This document shows, piece by piece, positions 63,635 to 64,000 of a stretch of 64,000 nucleotides of DNA (positions are counted from its first letter, which is position 1; every line of letters starts with the position of its first letter). The position numbers were made by a program, and so were the translations under genes. The notes under the pieces are model-generated. The model was not told the DNA's origin and did not search any database. It saw nothing but the letters and a program-made list of their open reading frames with translations. Source of the DNA: an uncultured Pelagibacteraceae bacterium (GTDB lineage: Bacteria; Pseudomonadota; Alphaproteobacteria; Pelagibacterales; Pelagibacteraceae); contig CACMSB010000002.1 of the NCBI GenBank assembly GCA_902616245.1, positions 1 to 64,000 on the forward strand, in the 5' to 3' direction.

Positions 63635-64000
63635 ATGTCAAAAAAAGCTGTTGTTTGGATAAGAGACGATTTTAGAATAAAAAATAATTCTGCGTTATCT
63701 TATGCAACAAATAATTACGATACTGTCACGGCATTGTATATTTATAACAAGAAAAATTTTGATGATGTTAGAGAAGCACAAAAATGGTGGATAAGTAAAT
63801 CATTAATAAATTTTAAAGATGAATTAATTAAATATAATATTGAATTAGAGTTAGTATTTTCTGATGAGATAACTTTTTTTAGTAAAATCAAAGACAAACA
63901 TAAAATTTCTATTTTTTGGAATAAAATATATGAGCCATCTCAATTAAAGTTAGATGATGAGCTCATTAAAATTTTTGAAAAAAACAAAATACTCTCAAAA
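63635..64000 (+). CDS. Deoxyribodipyrimidine photolyase, N-terminal part
   Basis: 122 codons run off the right edge. The start MSKKAVVWIRDDFRIKNNSA followed by YDTVTALYIYNKKNFD and EAQKWWISKSLINFKDEL is the antenna-domain pattern of class I photolyase/cryptochromes. The FAD domain is outside the window. It should repair UV-induced pyrimidine dimers using light. It is five bases after the PLP enzyme gene. Confidence 0.85.
   Translation, partial: MSKKAVVWIRDDFRIKNNSALSYATNNYDTVTALYIYNKKNFDDVREAQKWWISKSLINFKDELIKYNIELELVFSDEITFFSKIKDKHKISIFWNKIYEPSQLKLDDELIKIFEKNKILSK

Noticed and set aside
1..64000. CRISPR arrays, tRNA or rRNA genes, transposons and prophage genes
   Set aside because: Intergenic gaps are all under about 150 bases. 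No repeated spacer pattern, cloverleaf-like sequence, transposase or integrase was seen.

Overview
The window is AT-rich, gene-dense DNA from a streamlined marine alphaproteobacterium, most likely a SAR11/Pelagibacterales member. This rests on the low-GC codon use, one-base (TAATG) and four-base (ATGA) gene junctions, very short intergenic gaps, and gene content centred on methylated amines, methylated sulfur compounds and one-carbon units. The placement is inferred from gene content and style; no rRNA or other phylogenetic marker is present. I see no tRNA, rRNA, insertion sequence, prophage or CRISPR array, and no stretch over 300 bases lacks a gene.

Layout. 1-0.6 kb: the end of a 2OG-Fe(II) oxygenase and a DUF2237 gene. 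0.6-7.1 kb (minus): DUF4864 protein, small membrane protein, dimethylglycine/sarcosine dehydrogenase, EtfB, EtfA and ETF-ubiquinone oxidoreductase, which together form an electron route from N-methyl oxidation to quinone. 7.1-9.7 kb (minus): SBP56/methanethiol oxidase, a [2Fe-2S] ferredoxin and two CoA-binding-fold proteins. 9.8-15.4 kb (minus): seven tightly packed genes, egtB, egtD, a methyltransferase, a Rieske oxygenase, an APS-kinase-like kinase, a nucleotidyltransferase and an ECHDC3-like hydratase. 15.5-18.2 kb (plus): an MTHFR-family protein, a DmdA-like demethylase, a 35-residue membrane peptide and a YIP1 protein. 18.2-21.6 kb (minus): an M19 dipeptidase homologue with an altered metal site, a 550-residue unknown, DUF3726 and a 55-residue zinc-ribbon protein. 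21.7-26.5 kb: purEK, an SRAP protein, a GNAT, an unknown and a BT1-like transporter.

26.5-31.6 kb (minus): heterotetrameric sarcosine oxidase soxBDAG, divergent from fhs. 33.4-36.7 kb: a class-I amidotransferase and an Fe-alcohol dehydrogenase, divergent from trimethylamine monooxygenase (tmm). 36.7-44.6 kb (minus): a sugar/glucoside ABC importer with a GpsA-like dehydrogenase and a GH13 sucrose-phosphorylase-type enzyme. 44.6-49.8 kb (minus): a TMAO/betaine ABC importer (tmoX, V, W) with a MORN protein and an unknown membrane protein inside the locus. 49.9-59.2 kb (plus): TMAO demethylase (tdm), a small winged-helix regulator, an FAD oxidoreductase, gmaS, mgsABC and a basic unknown protein. 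59.3-64 kb (plus): amt, two tiny membrane proteins, a GlnT-like synthetase, a diaminopropionate ammonia-lyase-like enzyme and the start of a photolyase.

How it works together (inferred). TMA is oxidised by Tmm. TMAO is imported by TmoXVW and split by Tdm to dimethylamine and formaldehyde. Methylamine enters the gamma-glutamylmethylamide/N-methylglutamate route (GmaS, MgsABC, then a dehydrogenase). Dimethylglycine and sarcosine are oxidised by DMGDH and SoxBDAG. One-carbon units pass to folate and are oxidised to formate by Fhs, with electrons leaving through ETF. No dimethylamine monooxygenase is visible, so that step must be encoded elsewhere or differ. The most novel-looking parts are the Rieske/kinase/nucleotidyltransferase/Egt operon, the DmdA-like plus MTHFR pair, the degenerate-dipeptidase cluster, and a palindromic divergent control region between tmoX and tdm.
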